A stretch of 52,960 nt of DNA. It comes from Syntrophales bacterium (GTDB lineage: Bacteria; Desulfobacterota; Syntrophia; Syntrophales; JADFWA01). Positions 23,223-32,449 of the stretch are shown piece by piece; within the stretch, counting starts at the first letter, position 1; every line of letters starts with the position of its first letter. Made by a program: the position numbers and the translations under genes. The notes beneath the pieces are model-generated. The model saw only the letters and a list, made by a program, of their open reading frames with translations. It was not told the DNA's origin and made no database searches. The DNA lies in contig JAUSPI010000220.1 of assembly GCA_030655775.1 (NCBI GenBank), positions 1 through 52,960 on the forward strand, written 5' to 3'.

Positions 23223-26200
23223 TTACACGCTATCCTCCGTATGGGATGTTTCAGTTACTTTTTTCCGAATCAGTCGTGTATCAAAGAAAAGGTAGACCGT
23301 GGGGACGATCACCAGGGTAATCAGTGTCGAACTGATCAGCCCGCCGATGACGGCTCTGGCCAGGGGAGCCTGAACCTCTCCTCCCTCGCCGAGACCGATG
23401 GCCAGCGGAACCATGGCCAGGATCGTTGTCATGGCTGTCATCAATATGGGGCGCAGCCGTCTCCGTCCACCCTCTTCAATCGCCTCCCTGAGCGACATGC
23501 CGTCCCGGCGGCGGAGCAGGTTTATATGATCGACCAGCAAAATGGCATTGTTCACCACGATACCGCCGAGTATGATACAGCCGATAAAGGACTGGATGTT
23601 GAAGGTGGTATTGGTGATGAACAGCATGAGGATAACCCCGATGGATGCAAAGGGCACGGAGAACATGACCACGATAGGATACCGGATCGACTCGTAGAGG
23701 GATGCCATGACCATGTAAACCAGGAGCAGAGCCAAAATCAGACTTAGAAGAAGTTCTCTGAAGGCTTTTTGTTGCTCCTCGTAGTCACCGCCGAAAATAA
23801 TACTGAAATTACGGGGTATGGCGATGGAGCGGAGCCGCTCACGGATATCGGCCAGAATCGAGCCCATATCCCGCCCGCTGATATTTGCTGAGACCATGAC
23901 GATCCGTTCCTGATCTTTTCGTTCAATACGGACAGGCCCCGTCTTCGGCTGCATCTTGACGACGTTCCTGAGGACAACTGGCTCGCCCCCCGTGCTTACC
24001 AGGGTCAGATCCAGGATTTCGCGGATGTCCATCTTTTCGGCATCCTTAATCTTGACGCGGATGTCATATTCATCTCCGCCTTCCCGGTAGCTGCCCGCTG
24101 TGGTTCCGGAGAGGACGGTTTGAAGCATGTTAGCGATCTGTGAGACCGTCAATTTCATGTCTGCTGCTTTCTGCCGGTCAACGAAGATAAGTTCCTCGGG
24201 ACTGCCCGATTCCCTGCTTAACTGGGCGTCGGTGACGCCGTCAACATCTTCGACAATCTTTTTTACCCGTTCCGCAAGGGCATCGGCGGTCTCAAGATCA
24301 TATCCCCGTATTTCGATCTGAACACTCTCCGTATCACCGGAGAACATTCTTAAGAGGAACAGTCCCTGACCTGCCCGGGTTCGGATAGTAACGCCGGGAA
24401 TATTGCTGAGCTGCAAGCGGAGGACAGAAGCGATCTGTTCACTGGACCGGGATCGTTCCGCTCCGGGCACCAGGGCGATCCGCATTTGTCCCGAATGAGA
24501 TCCCTGGGATCGCCAGCTTGTCCCTCCGATGCTGACCACCGTGTTTTTTACTTCCGGGACTTCACGCTTAACAATCGCCTCGATCAGCTTGAATTTTTCC
24601 CCGAGAACCTCCATCCTCGTCCCCACTTCCATCTCGGCGTTTACCCTGACCTCGCCCTCATCGGTCGTCGGCATGAATTCAACACCGACAAATGGAACCA
24701 GGGCAAAACTGCCGATCAAAAGGAGGACTACTGCGATTACCACCATTCCGGTTCGATCAAGGGCAAAATGTAGCAGACGCTTGTAGCCGTCTTCCATGCT
24801 TGCAAAAAACCGGACGCTGATCAGATTGAGTCTGGCGAGCCACGTTTCTTTTACGTGAACTGTTCCCGGATGGAGAAATTTGGAGGACATTACCGGAACA
24901 AGTGTCAGGGCAACCATGAGGGCGCACAAAAGGGCAAAACTGACGACAAAGGCGAGCTGTTTGAACATCACGCCGGACATGCCGCGGACGAAGACCAGGG
25001 GTAGAAAAACAACAAGGGTCGTGAGAGTGCTGGCCACGATCGCAGCGGTCACTTCCCCGGCACCCTTCACCGTTGCATCCTCGGCTTTTTCCCCCGATTC
25101 CCGGTACCGGTAGATATTTTCAAGAACGACGATGGCGTTATCCACGAGCATTCCGATGCCGAGTGCCAGACCGCCCAGGGTCATGAGATTCAGGGTGAGA
25201 CCTCCGAAATACATGAGGGCAAAGGCTGCAATAATGGAAATGGGTATGGACGTGGCGATAATCATGGTGCTGATAACATTGCGGAGGAAAAACAGAAGTA
25301 CCAGAATCGCCAGGGTGCCTCCGTAAAGTGCCATCGATCCCACATTCGTAATAGAGTTGCGGATATAATCGGACGTATCAATGATCGGTGTAATGGTGAT
25401 CTGAGGAATATCCCGAGAGATGTTTTCCACTTCTTTCAGAACGCTGGCAGCAACCTCTACAGTATTCTTGCCTGACTGTTTTCGCACGCCCAGGCGAACA
25501 CCGGGCTTTCCGTTTACCGTGATGAGACGGGTAATTTTTTTCCATGTATCATCGATACTGGCTATATCCCGGAGCTTTATCGGGGCGCCCTCCCGAATCG
25601 AAACGACGGTGCTTGCAAGCTGATCAAGGCTCATATATTCGCCCTTGGTACGCATGGTCACTTCGAAGGTTCCCCTGTCTATGGTTCCCGCCGGCAATGT
25701 AATATTACCCTCTCTGATCCGGCTGAGAATCTGATCAAGGGGCAAGTCCATCGACTTGATTTTACCAGCGTCGAGATTTACCTGAATCTCCCGCTCATAG
25801 CCACCCCAGACTTCCAGAGACGCCACGCCGGGGATCCGCTCGATTCGGTACTTTACCTGATCGTCAATGAGCTTGCGCATCTGCAGGGGGGTCAGATTGC
25901 TTGAAGCGCCGAAGATGAGGACGGGAAAATTTGCAATATCGAATTTGCGTAGCGTCGGTCGCTCCGCATCGTCGGGAAGACGCGGAATTACGCGATCCAG
26001 CCGGTCCCGCATATCGTTTGCCGCCGTATCGAGATCCGTTCCCCATGAAAAGGTGACCCGGACATTACTGGCTCCTTCCGAAGAGGTGGAATAAACGGAT
26101 TCTACACCGGGGACGGCGCTCATTGCCTCTTCGATAGGGCGTGTTATCAGTTCTTCGATTTCTTCGGGGCTCGCGTTTTCATAGAGAGTTTGAACGGTCA

Positions 26201-26333
26201 GCGTCGGATAGGTAATATCGGGCATGAGATCGATGGGAAGGCGGACGAGAGAGATGCTTCCCAGAAGGATCACAATCAGCATCATCATGATGGTGAATAT
26301 AGGCCGTCGGACGGCGGACCGTGATAGATTCAT
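23223..26333 (-). CDS. RND-family (HAE-1) efflux transporter, inner-membrane pump
   Basis: 1,036 residues, typical for AcrB-like pumps. It has twelve membrane helices in the 1+5+1+5 pattern and two large periplasmic loops. The first helix carries [17 protein letters not shown], and helix 4 has [19 protein letters not shown] with the proton-relay Asp. The second half repeats it ([22 protein letters not shown]). It exports hydrophobic or amphiphilic compounds using the proton gradient; heavy-metal marks are absent. The substrate cannot be predicted. A 77-bp array of 7-bp words separates it from the MFP gene upstream. Confidence 0.94.
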   Translation of the reverse strand: MNLSRSAVRRPIFTIMMMLIVILLGSISLVRLPIDLMPDITYPTLTVQTLYENASPEEIEELITRPIEEAMSAVPGVESVYSTSSEGASNVRVTFSWGTDLDTAANDMRDRLDRVIPRLPDDAERPTLRKFDIANFPVLIFGASSNLTPLQMRKLIDDQVKYRIERIPGVASLEVWGGYEREIQVNLDAGKIKSMDLPLDQILSRIREGNITLPAGTIDRGTFEVTMRTKGEYMSLDQLASTVVSIREGAPIKLRDIASIDDTWKKITRLITVNGKPGVRLGVRKQSGKNTVEVAASVLKEVENISRDIPQITITPIIDTSDYIRNSITNVGSMALYGGTLAILVLLFFLRNVISTMIIATSIPISIIAAFALMYFGGLTLNLMTLGGLALGIGMLVDNAIVVLENIYRYRESGEKAEDATVKGAGEVTAAIVASTLTTLVVFLPLVFVRGMSGVMFKQLAFVVSFALLCALMVALTLVPVMSSKFLHPGTVHVKETWLARLNLISVRFFASMEDGYKRLLHFALDRTGMVVIAVVLLLIGSFALVPFVGVEFMPTTDEGEVRVNAEMEVGTRMEVLGEKFKLIEAIVKREVPEVKNTVVSIGGTSWRSQGSHSGQMRIALVPGAERSRSSEQIASVLRLQLSNIPGVTIRTRAGQGLFLLRMFSGDTESVQIEIRGYDLETADALAERVKKIVEDVDGVTDAQLSRESGSPEELIFVDRQKAADMKLTVSQIANMLQTVLSGTTAGSYREGGDEYDIRVKIKDAEKMDIREILDLTLVSTGGEPVVLRNVVKMQPKTGPVRIERKDQERIVMVSANISGRDMGSILADIRERLRSIAIPRNFSIIFGGDYEEQQKAFRELLLSLILALLLVYMVMASLYESIRYPIVVMFSVPFASIGVILMLFITNTTFNIQSFIGCIILGGIVVNNAILLVDHINLLRRRDGMSLREAIEEGGRRRLRPILMTAMTTILAMVPLAIGLGEGGEVQAPLARAVIGGLISSTLITLVIVPTVYLFFDTRLIRKKVTETSHTEDSV

Positions 26334-26353
26334 GAGATGTTACCCATTAAAGA

Positions 26354-26430
26354 CAGTTCAGAGTTCAAAGTTTAAAGTTCAGAGTTCAGAGTTCAGAGTT
26401 CGGAGTTCGGAGTTCAAAGTTCGGAGTTGA
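26354..26430. repeat. Heptanucleotide array, 11 units
   Basis: Eleven consecutive 7-bp units of the form (g/a/c)agtt(c/t)(a/g), e.g. gagttca, aagttca, gagttcg. It lies in the gap between the MFP and RND genes, inside the operon. The unit keeps a strict 7-base period while the word drifts. Confidence 0.9.
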
Positions 26431-26473
26431 TGCCATCAAACATTCGTTTCGATCATTCCGGTAGACGAGGAAT

Positions 26474-27631
26474 TTATTTTTTCTCCGGTAATGTAATCGG
26501 AGAATCGTCCTCAAGAAGGTGTTGTCCAACGGTTACGACGAATCCGGAAATGGCCGGCTTGACGATCTCTGCCGTGTCCCCGCTGATTATGCCTACTTCC
26601 ACCGGTATTAGTTTTGCCCTCATCTTTTCCGTGTCTGCGAGGTAAACGCTCCTCAGTCCATTGCTTTTTATCAGGGCGTTGACTGGAACGACCGTTGCAT
26701 TATCGTGGCGGTCAAATTCTATCTGAACTCTTACAAACATGCCCGGCTTGAGAAGTTTATCGGGATTGGGAACATTAATTTCGACCCTCGCCTGACGAGA
26801 GGCTTCCTTCAAAATAGGTGCGATGCGTTCAATAGTGCCGGTAAATATTCTGTCGGGATATGCATCGGTGGTAGTGACGGCACCCTGTCCCGCCCTGACT
26901 CGCGGATAGTCCCGTTCGATAACGTGAATCACGGCTTTGAGCGTACGGATATCTATGATCGATGCAATGGGTGCATTGGCCGTCAGCATGGCGCCTTCAT
27001 CGACATAACGTTCGCTCACGACTCTGGACTGGCTGCCATTCTGCCACGAAGCCCTGATGCGCGTATAGTCCAGACGAACCTGGGCGGTTTTCAGCTCCGA
27101 CTCCTTCTGGGCAACCTGAGCCACTACGACCTTTTGTTTGGCAAGAGCGGCCTTGTACTGGGCTTCGGCCGCATCGAGTTCGGATTCAGAGACGATTTTC
27201 TTTTCCCGAAGGGCTTTCGCCCGCTCAAATTCACGCCGCGCAAGATTCAGGCCGCTGCGCTTTTCCTCTATGTTTGCCCTGGCCACATCGAGTTCGGCCC
27301 TCGCCTGATCAACCTGCTGAACAGACTCATCGTCATCGATAAGAGCGATCAACTGGCCCTGTTTGACCTCGTCGCCGATGTCGACATAAATCTTTTCCAA
27401 CTTCCCAGTTATTTTGGGAGCAACTATGAATTGAGACTCGGGCAACAACGTGCCGGAGTAAATTCCGACTTCCCTGATTGTCGCCTTCTTGACGGGCGTT
27501 ACCTCGACTGCTACGGAAATGTTTTGCTGTCGTACTGAGGGTTTCGTTGAATGAAGGATTTTTTGAGAAATTTGCCAGCCGATCAGCACCGCTACTGCAA
27601 CAACGGCAATAATAATATACTTTTTATTCAT
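26474..27631 (-). CDS. RND efflux periplasmic adaptor (membrane fusion protein)
   Basis: 385 residues. An N-terminal membrane anchor (IIIAVVAVAVLIGWQISQ) is followed by the split lipoyl/barrel-sandwich domain (GKLEKIYVDIGDEVKQGQLIALID, about 75-100), a long alpha-hairpin (residues about 105-175, rich in Ala, Glu and Lys), the second lipoyl half, and a beta-barrel (PGMFVRVQIEF). It links the RND pump to TolC. First gene of the three-gene operon; nothing resembling a repressor gene is adjacent. Confidence 0.93.
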   Translation of the reverse strand: MNKKYIIIAVVAVAVLIGWQISQKILHSTKPSVRQQNISVAVEVTPVKKATIREVGIYSGTLLPESQFIVAPKITGKLEKIYVDIGDEVKQGQLIALIDDDESVQQVDQARAELDVARANIEEKRSGLNLARREFERAKALREKKIVSESELDAAEAQYKAALAKQKVVVAQVAQKESELKTAQVRLDYTRIRASWQNGSQSRVVSERYVDEGAMLTANAPIASIIDIRTLKAVIHVIERDYPRVRAGQGAVTTTDAYPDRIFTGTIERIAPILKEASRQARVEINVPNPDKLLKPGMFVRVQIEFDRHDNATVVPVNALIKSNGLRSVYLADTEKMRAKLIPVEVGIISGDTAEIVKPAISGFVVTVGQHLLEDDSPITLPEKK

Positions 27632-27697
27632 TGTGAGATTCTCGCCTTTATAGAAAACGTTCTTTCATGTTACATTAACGTATCTGAATATCTACAT

Positions 27698-28402
27698 TTA
27701 AGCTATTTTTTGCTGAACAGCAATCATTTTCGTTCTCATTCTGTTTACTGTCAGATGTGCTTTCCTTACGGGCTCGGGGAGTTTATAGCCGGTACAGCTT
27801 GAGAAAATTATATCAACAGCTCTCCGCAGTCCAATTTTGTGTCCCTGGGAGATAAATACCGGTTTTACATTCTTCCTGGTGCGCAAGACGGCACCGACAA
27901 TTCTGTTATCCAGAACGAGCCAGGAGTAATCTCCTGCCTCATTTCTTACTTCACTGTATTTTCCGGCGAGCCTTGTTTTTGCACAACCTATCGTCGGCAT
28001 ATCGAGGAACAACCCCATATGTGAAGCCAGCCCCAGACCCCTCGGGTGGGCTATTCCCTGTCCGTCAAATATTGCAACATCGGGAATGTTTCGTAATTTT
28101 TCAAATGCCTTCAAAAGTGGAGGGCCTTCTCTGAATGTTAAGAGACCGGGGATATAGGGGAAAGTAACTCTTTGTGTAAATGATGTTTCTTCGATAATCT
28201 CCATTGACGGAAACTCAAGGAGTACTACGGCAGCAAAGAAAATATTATCCCCTCTCGAATAGGAAATATCTGCTCCGGCAATTGTCCTGATTTTATCGGG
28301 CATATTTTTGTCATCGAGGATCAGCTTTTCTCTCAAAGTTTGCTGGATATTAATTGCTTCTTTGTAGGTTACATTCCAGCTATGCAGATTATTTATCTTC
28401 AT
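27698..28402 (-). CDS. nfi: Endonuclease V (deoxyinosine 3'-endonuclease)
   Basis: 234 residues, normal length. It nicks DNA one phosphodiester past deoxyinosine. The metal-binding acids are in place: Asp in IAGADISYSRG, Glu in YIPGLLTFREGPPLL (the conserved PYIPG loop is the damage wedge), Asp in VAIFDGQGIAHPRGLGLASHMG. It lies 66 bases upstream of the MFP gene but on the far side of a gap with no obvious shared signal. Confidence 0.94.
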   Translation of the reverse strand: MKINNLHSWNVTYKEAINIQQTLREKLILDDKNMPDKIRTIAGADISYSRGDNIFFAAVVLLEFPSMEIIEETSFTQRVTFPYIPGLLTFREGPPLLKAFEKLRNIPDVAIFDGQGIAHPRGLGLASHMGLFLDMPTIGCAKTRLAGKYSEVRNEAGDYSWLVLDNRIVGAVLRTRKNVKPVFISQGHKIGLRRAVDIIFSSCTGYKLPEPVRKAHLTVNRMRTKMIAVQQKIA

Positions 28403-28427
28403 TTGTAACTACTCAGGCACAAAGTGA

Positions 28428-28567
28428 CAGAGGCATAAAGGCACAAAGGCACAAAGGCTACTGTCATTCTGAATTTATTTCAGAATCTCATGAGACCCTG
28501 AATGATCCTGAAACAAGTTCAGGACATGATTTTGGGTGACCAAAAGAAACTTTTTGCGAGACCATCA
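28428..28567. repeat. Short ggcacaaa tandem plus family 1 repeat copy C (left end missing)
   Basis: At 28428-28458 there are tandem aaaggcacaaaggc words. From 28462 the interior of family 1 follows (gagaccctgaatgatcctg onward matches copy B) and then the right end actttttgcgagaccatcaa. The expected left tcgtaaaaagtc end is absent. The ribF stop codon (28565-28567) is inside the repeat's right end. Confidence 0.75.
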
Positions 28568-29503
28568 AAAATGGGGCGACAGGATTCCCCTTGCTTTAAC
28601 TATATCCCTTTTAATCTGTTCGGCAAGTCTTTCAGGACCATCAAACTTCATTTCGTCCCGTATCCTGTCAATAAAAAAAACATCCAGGCTTTTTCCGAAT
28701 ATATTTCCCTCAAAATCAATTATATGGGCTTCTATGGAAAGTTTGTCATTTGAAAAGGTAGGGTTAAATCCTATATTTAAGACGGCCGGATGTTTTTCTC
28801 CTTCTATTTCTGCAATGATTGCGTATACGCCTCTGCCTGGAACCAACACCTTGTCAGGTTCTATATTTGCTGTGGGAAAACCAATACCGGTGCCCCGCTG
28901 GTGGCCTTTTATAACCGTGCCGCCAAGATTGTAAGGCCTTCCAAGGAATCTTGCAGCCAGCTTAACATTGCCGTCGAGAATTGCATTCCGCGCGTTTGTA
29001 CTGCTTATTATAGTATCATTGACTTTTATTGCATTAATGACAGTTACCTTAAATCCCAGCTTTTTGCCGAGGAACTTGAGGTACTTTTCATTTCCCCCTT
29101 TATCCCTTCCAAAGACATAATCATGCCCGATAAATATCTTTTTTATATGAAGTCTATCCCAGAGGATATTCTTTACGAATTCCTCGGCTGTGATTTTGGC
29201 AAACTCCATGGAGAATTCAATCAGGAGGACGGCATCTATTCCCTGATCTTCTATAAGTTTAAGTTTCTCATCCAGAGAGGTTATTAAAAAAAACGGCCTC
29301 CTTTCCGGATGAAGGACCTTTTTAGGGTGGGGATTAAATGTTATTACGACTGACTTTCTATTTTCATCATGTGCTTCTTTTGTAACTCTTTTAAATATAT
29401 TTTGATGGGCCAAGTGTATACCGTCGAAATTGCCTATGGTAACAATAGAATTAGTAAATTCCCCGATTATTTCGTTCACACCTTTAATAATTTTCATATT
29501 CAT
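28565..29503 (-). CDS. ribF: Bifunctional riboflavin kinase / FAD synthetase
   Basis: 312 residues. The N-terminal FAD synthetase has the nucleotidyltransferase loop VTIGNFDGIHLAHQNIF and IFIGHDYVFGRDKGGN. The C-terminal riboflavin kinase carries GTGIGFPTANIEP and PGRGVYAII. It converts riboflavin to FMN and FAD. The C-terminus (KARGILSPHF) and stop run into the end of repeat copy C, so the last residues may have been reshaped by that insertion. Confidence 0.95.
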   Translation of the reverse strand: MNMKIIKGVNEIIGEFTNSIVTIGNFDGIHLAHQNIFKRVTKEAHDENRKSVVITFNPHPKKVLHPERRPFFLITSLDEKLKLIEDQGIDAVLLIEFSMEFAKITAEEFVKNILWDRLHIKKIFIGHDYVFGRDKGGNEKYLKFLGKKLGFKVTVINAIKVNDTIISSTNARNAILDGNVKLAARFLGRPYNLGGTVIKGHQRGTGIGFPTANIEPDKVLVPGRGVYAIIAEIEGEKHPAVLNIGFNPTFSNDKLSIEAHIIDFEGNIFGKSLDVFFIDRIRDEMKFDGPERLAEQIKRDIVKARGILSPHF

Positions 29504-29512
29504 ATTATCATA

Positions 29513-29734
29513 ACACTAAGGCGGCAAAGCCACAACCCCCAAAGTGCCTAAAGTGAGCTAAAGTTAATGTACACGCCTTCGGCGCGGTCAAATTTGAAAC
29601 AGGCTGCGCTGAAAGCGCATTTTTTAACTTTAGGCACTTTAGTTCACTTTACACTCTTAACTAAATCTTGCTGTTTGAACTGATACCAACATCTGCGCAA
29701 AAAACGCAGTTGTTGTGAATAAAGACACTAATGT
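29513..29734. repeat. 230-bp element, family 3, copy 1
   Basis: About 90% identical to 37659-37897. Inner inverted repeats aagtgcctaaagtgagctaa and ttaggcactttagttcac lie about 60 bp apart around an acgccttcggcgcgg hairpin; the 3' part ends with gcgcaaaaaacgc. The ends show a short direct repeat (acactaa). It sits between ribF and the tRNA-Leu promoter and carries no gene. Confidence 0.8.
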
Positions 29735-29758
29735 AAATAAATTCAAGTTTATTTGCCC

Positions 29759-29787
29759 TTGAAATTTGCTTAAAAACAATGTAAATT
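29759..29787 (+). promoter_or_regulatory. Candidate sigma-70 promoter for tRNA-Leu
   Basis: TTGAAA (29759-29764), a 17-base spacer, and TAAATT (29782-29787). The predicted start would lie about 12 bases before the tRNA. It immediately follows element family 3 copy 1. Confidence 0.5.
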
Positions 29788-29805
29788 AGATCAAAATTCA
29801 AGAGT

Positions 29806-29892
29806 GCCGAAGTGGCGGAATTGGTAGACGCGCTAGGTTCAGGGTCTAGTGGGTGTATGCCTGTCCGGGTTCAAATCCCGGCTTCGGCACCA
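29806..29892 (+). tRNA. tRNA-Leu, anticodon CAG
   Basis: Acceptor arms gccgaag / cttcggc pair perfectly, with discriminator A and an encoded CCA. The anticodon stem ctagg / tctag closes the loop ttcaggg, giving anticodon CAG, which reads CUG. A long variable arm (around gtgggtgtatgcct) is typical of leucine tRNAs, and the T loop gttcaaatc is standard. The fructose-bisphosphatase gene starts 31 bases later without a terminator between, so the two may share a transcript. Confidence 0.97.
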
Positions 29893-29923
29893 ATAACTTG
29901 GTTTATTTTCAAGAGGATTGACC

Positions 29924-30850
29924 ATGGAAGATATATCTGACGCCACTAAAGATTTTGTTGATTTGCGACGACATATGTGGATGGCCGATATTGAGACAGA
30001 TCTGCGCAGGCTGATATGGCAAATCGCGGTGACAGGGAAATACATTTCTGCCAAGATTCATGAATCAAACCGAAAACTTGCCGGTTTTAAAAACATTTAT
30101 GGCGAGGAACAGCTTGCCCTGGATAGGAGTGCTGATGATATACTCCAGAGTCAGCTTAAGTTTTCAGGATTTGTGCGTGAGTATGCCTCAGAAGAACAGG
30201 ATTCTGTGCTACAGGTAGGAAAGGGTGATGAGAAATATTTTGTGACTGCAGATCCTCTGGACGGATCTTCTCTTGTGGATACCAATCTGGCCATAGGAAC
30301 AATTATCGGCATTCATGACGGACCTGTTTTAGGCGAAGGCAATATTGTGGCTGCAATGTACATCACTTATGGCCCCCTTATTACAATGATTTATTCTGCA
30401 GGTAAGGGAACCCATGAATTCGTTCTCAACAAAGAGGGGGAATATGTTTTAGCAGAAGAGAATATTACCTTAAAAGAGAGAGGGTCTATTTATGGTTTGG
30501 GGGGTTTACGAAGGGACTGGACTCCCGGGCATCTGAAATTTATAGAATATCTGGAAAGTGAGGGATACAAACTCCGTTATAGTGGTGGTTTCGTGCCTGA
30601 CTTTAATCAGATTTTAATTAAAAAGGGAGGACTCTTTACTTATCCTGCCTTGAAGGGAAGTCCAAAGGGGAAATTGCGGCTGATTTTTGAGCTTCAGCCT
30701 ATGGCATTTATTATAACTCAGGCAGGAGGAATGGCCACAAACGGGAAAGAAGATATCCTGTCAATGAAACCGGAAAGTCTGGATCAGCGGGCACCCATCT
30801 ATATTGGAAGCCGCTTCGAGGTGGAAAAAGCAAAAGAATTCTTAAAATGA
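29924..30850 (+). CDS. fbp: Fructose-1,6-bisphosphatase, class I
   Basis: 308 residues from ATG 29924, with AGAGGA about 8 bases upstream (a TTG two codons earlier opens the frame). It removes the 1-phosphate of fructose-1,6-bisphosphate in gluconeogenesis. The metal site TADPLDGSSLVDTNLAIGTI and the substrate region YSGGFVPDFNQI..KGKLRLIFELQPMAFI..AGG are complete. The N-terminal AMP-site region is shorter than in eukaryotic enzymes. The aldolase follows 43 bases later, making a gluconeogenic pair. Confidence 0.95.
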   Translation: MEDISDATKDFVDLRRHMWMADIETDLRRLIWQIAVTGKYISAKIHESNRKLAGFKNIYGEEQLALDRSADDILQSQLKFSGFVREYASEEQDSVLQVGKGDEKYFVTADPLDGSSLVDTNLAIGTIIGIHDGPVLGEGNIVAAMYITYGPLITMIYSAGKGTHEFVLNKEGEYVLAEENITLKERGSIYGLGGLRRDWTPGHLKFIEYLESEGYKLRYSGGFVPDFNQILIKKGGLFTYPALKGSPKGKLRLIFELQPMAFIITQAGGMATNGKEDILSMKPESLDQRAPIYIGSRFEVEKAKEFLK

Positions 30851-30893
30851 GTGAAAAACTTTATCCAAGGTCAGCCGGTAAGAGGTGATGACG

Positions 30894-32288
30894 ATGATTT
30901 ATGAAAAAATTGACCAGTTGAAAAAAGGTGTTGAAGGTGTATTAAAGGTCGAGGAGAATGATGTCAAGGTATTGGATGAGGCGATACTTCGGGGCAGGTT
31001 AATTGACGATCTGATATATTCCGCTGTGTTCAGCTCCTGTGAGGGAACAAGGGAAGTAGCCATCTGGCTCATCAGGCGGGCAGGGGTTGCCCTGGGAGTT
31101 ATCTCTGCATCCATTCAGTCGCTGTATGAGGCCATGGGTAGAAAAGAAGTGGCAGGTTTCACGGTTCCAGCGATTAATTTGAGGGGGATAACCTATGATT
31201 CTGCCCAGGCGGTTTTACGCTCCGCAGTCAAGGGTAATATAGGACCGATTATCTTTGAAATTGCCCGTTCAGAGATCGAATATACTGACCAGCGGCCGGA
31301 GGAATATACAGCCGTGATTACTGCCGCTGCCATTAAGACAGGGTTTCGAGGACCACTGTTTATGCAGGGTGACCATTTCCAGGTCAACTTAAAGAAGTTC
31401 ACCCAGGATCCTGCCAGAGAAGTTGAAGCGGTCAAGGATTTAATAAAGGAAGGGATTGAAGGTGGATTTTATAATATCGATATCGATACCTCCACATTGG
31501 TGGATTTGAGCAAGCCCACTATCAAAGAACAGCAGGAAAAAAATTATACCATTGCGGCCGATATGACCGCCATGATCCGGGATATAGAACCTGAGGGAAT
31601 TACAGTTTCCGTTGGTGGTGAGATCGGGGAGATAGGCAGTAAAAACAGTACCGTTGAAGAGTTGCAGGCTTTCATGGACGGTTATCTGGAAGAATTGAGT
31701 AAAAGAGGAGAAGGACTTAAAGGAATCAGTAAGATCAGCGTACAAACCGGAGCCACGCACGGCGGGGTTCCACTCCCGGACGGTACTGTAGCCAAGGTAA
31801 AAATTGATTTTGATACCTTGGAGAATATCTCCAGAGCCGCCAGGTCTGAATATGGGCTTTCGGGTGCTGTTCAGCATGGGGCTTCTACTCTTCCTGATGA
31901 GGCATTTGATAAATTTCTCCAGGCAGGAACTTCTGAGGTTCATCTGGCAACAGGATTCCAGAATATAATTTATGACAGCAACAGCTTTCCTGCAGAGCTG
32001 AAAGAAAGAATCTATAATTACATAAAGACAGACCTGATCGGAGAGCGGAAGGAAAAAGATACGGAAGAGCAGTTCATTTATAAAACCAGAAAGAAAGGAT
32101 TTGGTCCTTTTAAAAAGGAAATGTGGAGCCTACCCTCGGAAATACGGAAGGCAATCGGAGACGAATTGGAAAACAAATTCTCCTTCATGTTTAACAAGCT
32201 GAACGTGTTGAATACGAAAGATGTAGTTAGTAAGTTTGTAAAAGCTGTGGATGTGCCTTTGAAAGTTCCGGTTTCCTTAAAAGAATAA
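30894..32288 (+). CDS. Class II (zinc) fructose-bisphosphate aldolase, long form
   Basis: 464 residues from ATG 30894, chosen because AAGAGG lies 9 bases upstream; GTG 30885 and ATG 30888 are alternatives. The barrel holds class II landmarks: FTVPAINLRGITYDSAQ, a zinc/acid site GPLFMQGDHFQVN, VSVGGEIGEIG, QTGATHGGVPLPDG and AVQHGASTLPDEAFDKF. Two features are unusual: an extra N-terminal region of about 90 residues (YEKIDQLKKGVEGVLKVEEND..) and a C-terminal extension of about 80, against about 300-350 residues for ordinary enzymes. It interconverts fructose-1,6-bisphosphate with triose phosphates, or a related ketose bisphosphate. Pairing with FBPase supports the first substrate. Confidence 0.85.
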   Translation: MIYEKIDQLKKGVEGVLKVEENDVKVLDEAILRGRLIDDLIYSAVFSSCEGTREVAIWLIRRAGVALGVISASIQSLYEAMGRKEVAGFTVPAINLRGITYDSAQAVLRSAVKGNIGPIIFEIARSEIEYTDQRPEEYTAVITAAAIKTGFRGPLFMQGDHFQVNLKKFTQDPAREVEAVKDLIKEGIEGGFYNIDIDTSTLVDLSKPTIKEQQEKNYTIAADMTAMIRDIEPEGITVSVGGEIGEIGSKNSTVEELQAFMDGYLEELSKRGEGLKGISKISVQTGATHGGVPLPDGTVAKVKIDFDTLENISRAARSEYGLSGAVQHGASTLPDEAFDKFLQAGTSEVHLATGFQNIIYDSNSFPAELKERIYNYIKTDLIGERKEKDTEEQFIYKTRKKGFGPFKKEMWSLPSEIRKAIGDELENKFSFMFNKLNVLNTKDVVSKFVKAVDVPLKVPVSLKE

Positions 32289-32343
32289 AAAACCAAAATC
32301 CGTCATACTTTATCTGTTTGAAAAAAGTAACGATTGCTATGAA

Positions 32344-32376
32344 AATCCCCCTAATCCTAAATAGAATAGGGGGATT
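32344..32376. terminator. Bidirectional terminator hairpin between aldolase and metG
   Basis: Perfect 10-bp arms aatcccccta (32344-32353) and tagggggatt (32367-32376). It lies in the gap between convergent genes and is A/T-flanked on both sides, so it can serve both strands. Confidence 0.75.
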
Positions 32377-32418
32377 CCCAAATAACTAAAATGTTACCAA
32401 AATCCTGATTTTGTTATT

Positions 32419-32449
32419 GCTGAAAGCTGACAGCTGAACGCTGAACGCT
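32419..32449. repeat. Heptanucleotide array, gctgaac type
   Basis: Four 7-bp units (gctgaaa, gctgaca, gctgaac, gctgaac) followed by gct, ending exactly at the metG stop codon. Same period as the arrays at 26354, 37377 and in the isoprenoid operon, but a different word. Confidence 0.75.

Noticed and set aside
26224-26430. Plus-strand frame over the 7-bp array encoding KVQSSEF-type repeats
   Set aside because: The peptide periodicity is only the translation of the 7-bp DNA repeat, and most of it is antisense to the RND gene.
26354-26430. CRISPR-like array
   Set aside because: Units are 7 bp with no spacers, so this is a short tandem repeat.
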